Assembly: GCA_013398295.1 (NCBI GenBank)
Contig: VZSF01008512.1
Location: forward strand, 549,439-613,438
DNA length: 64,000 bases
Direction of reading: 5' to 3'
From: Chionis minor
Taxonomy: Eukaryota; Chordata; Aves; Charadriiformes; Chionididae
Shown: positions 62,791 through 64,000 of the stretch, piece by piece
Layout: each line of letters opens with the position of its first letter
Numbering within the stretch: position 1 is the stretch's first letter
Notes under the pieces: generated by a model
The model's database searches: none
Seen by the model: the letters and a program-made list of their open reading frames with translations, nothing else
Told to the model about the DNA's origin: nothing
Position numbers and translations under genes: made by a program

Positions 62791-64000
62791 GGGAAAAGGT
62801 ATTTGCAAGTTGTTAACAGCATAACAAAAGAATAATCATAACAATGCTTAATAATCAGGTACTGAGTCCTGCTTGCCTCAGGGGAAAGGATGGAGAACAC
62901 AGCACAGTCACTGACCATAGATGCCTCCTCCAAAATTATGACATCAGATCCCAGGAGCAGCTTATTTAAAGACCCTGTTCAGCTAAGCAGAATGAGTCCT
63001 GTTCCACTCAGGTTTTCCTGACCTCATTCCAGAATACAGCACTCAAAAATGCTCTAGGTTTCACACACAGTCATGAAGGGAAAACTACTAGTGCTGACAT
63101 GTGTAAACCCAAAGGAGAGTATGCAGGGTCAGGTGATGCTGACACCTTTCATGAGAACCTGTGTTCAGATACCAGTGAGGTCCAGAAACCCACCAGCCTG
63201 CCCTCAACTTTTTGAATGAGCCTAAAAACCTTTCAGTGAAGAAAGAGGACATGTCACACACCTCACCTGGATCTCTGCAAACAGAGCAGGTGACATCCCA
63301 TGAACACTACTCTGTCCCAGATGACCAACCCCAATGGTGTCCAGTCAGGTCGGGTTTATCTTCAGAATAGTTTCTCCAGAAATGGTCTGGCATTTCACTT
63401 GCAAAACTGATAGCACCGGCACAAGATAGGAGGATATGAGAACGAAAATTATCCAGATTCTCACAGCCCTCAGCTTTTCAAGAAGGAGTTTCAGCTGACA
63501 ACATTTTTTGGCCCGTGATGCACTGACAGCCAGCCACGTCCTGGAGTGTCCGGTTCTGTATGGTCTGTCTCTTTTCATTTCAGTCTCCATTTCTTTTTCC
63601 CACATTGAAAGGCCAGTAAAAACTTTAATTTTTTTAAATTCTGGCCAAGATTATCTAGTTTAGAGATAAATATCTGAGTCCAAGCAGTTTCTTAAACTGT
63701 AACTGATATACGCTTTGATAGTGAAAACCAAACCTTGGGATATCCTATCCCACCATCCTGTTGTACAGACTGACTTGCAAATTAGAATAATTGATTCAAT
63801 GTCAGTAAATACCATTCTATTAAACAAAAAAGCCTCTTGTTTTTAAGTTACCTCTGCAGTTGTTTTTCATCTTGGAGTAAAAAACACACATTCTTTGGTT
63901 TTTTTCTGTATTTCTATCATTTCCTTTCCCAATAATCTTAAAGTCCTGTGTAGACGTTTATCACCACAAACCTGTGTGAAACATAAATACTGTATTTTTG

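Larger units (their letters stand above)
61061..64000. other. Unique non-coding DNA with A-rich tracts
   Basis: No exon or known transposon is recognised to the end of the window. The phenylalanine-rich 142-codon - strand frame at 61601-62029 owes part of its length to the A/C-rich tract inside it. Confidence 0.5.

Noticed and set aside
1..64000. tRNA, rRNA, known microRNA, CRISPR, bacterial operon or phage features, full-length endogenous retrovirus
   Set aside because: None of the expected structures or motifs was seen. The sequence is vertebrate nuclear DNA and no LTR pair or retroviral gag/pol/env frame was found by eye.

Overview
The window looks like bird nuclear DNA. It is AT-rich and almost free of long reading frames. 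It carries three CR1 non-LTR retrotransposon fragments. The best preserved one (12216-12933) ends in three direct copies of the 8-bp ATTCTRTG unit that marks the 3' end of avian CR1 elements. A, A/C and AAAAT-type simple repeats and a few single unresolved bases (N) fit an assembled vertebrate chromosome. There are no operons, ribosome binding sites, CRISPR arrays, rRNA or tRNA genes, and I see no CpG-island promoter.

Layout. 1-12215 is unique AT-rich DNA with a 26-bp tandem repeat, an A/C-rich tract and a 0.4-kb TA-rich tract near 6 kb. 12216-12933 is a 5'-truncated CR1 on the + strand whose C-terminal ORF2 frame is still open. 12934-34123 is mostly unique, with a short CR1 3' end on the - strand near 30.8 kb and a motif-rich block near 23.1 kb. 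34124-34782 is a more decayed CR1 on the - strand. 34783-47640 is unique DNA with two octamer-type sites near 38.8-39.1 kb. 47.6-48.8 kb holds a degraded CR1/L3-like LINE piece and an unexplained 150-codon open frame. 51426-51659 is the best candidate for a host protein-coding exon: a good splice acceptor, 77 codons, a stop and a possible poly(A) signal downstream. 55575-55732 is an ancient MIR-type SINE. 58.3-61.1 kb is unique sequence with many homeodomain, SOX and POU-like motifs and may be a cis-regulatory block.

Overall I read the window as an intron or intergenic stretch (gene-desert type). I could name no host gene with confidence, and nothing here shows genes working together in a pathway. 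The coding sequence I can identify by family belongs to CR1 and a CR1/L3-like remnant. The most useful leads are the candidate terminal exon at 51.4 kb, the palindromic SOX/POU-like sites sharing one half-site at 49.8 and 58.4 kb, and the MIR relic. The conservation-based ideas are inference, because no alignment was possible.
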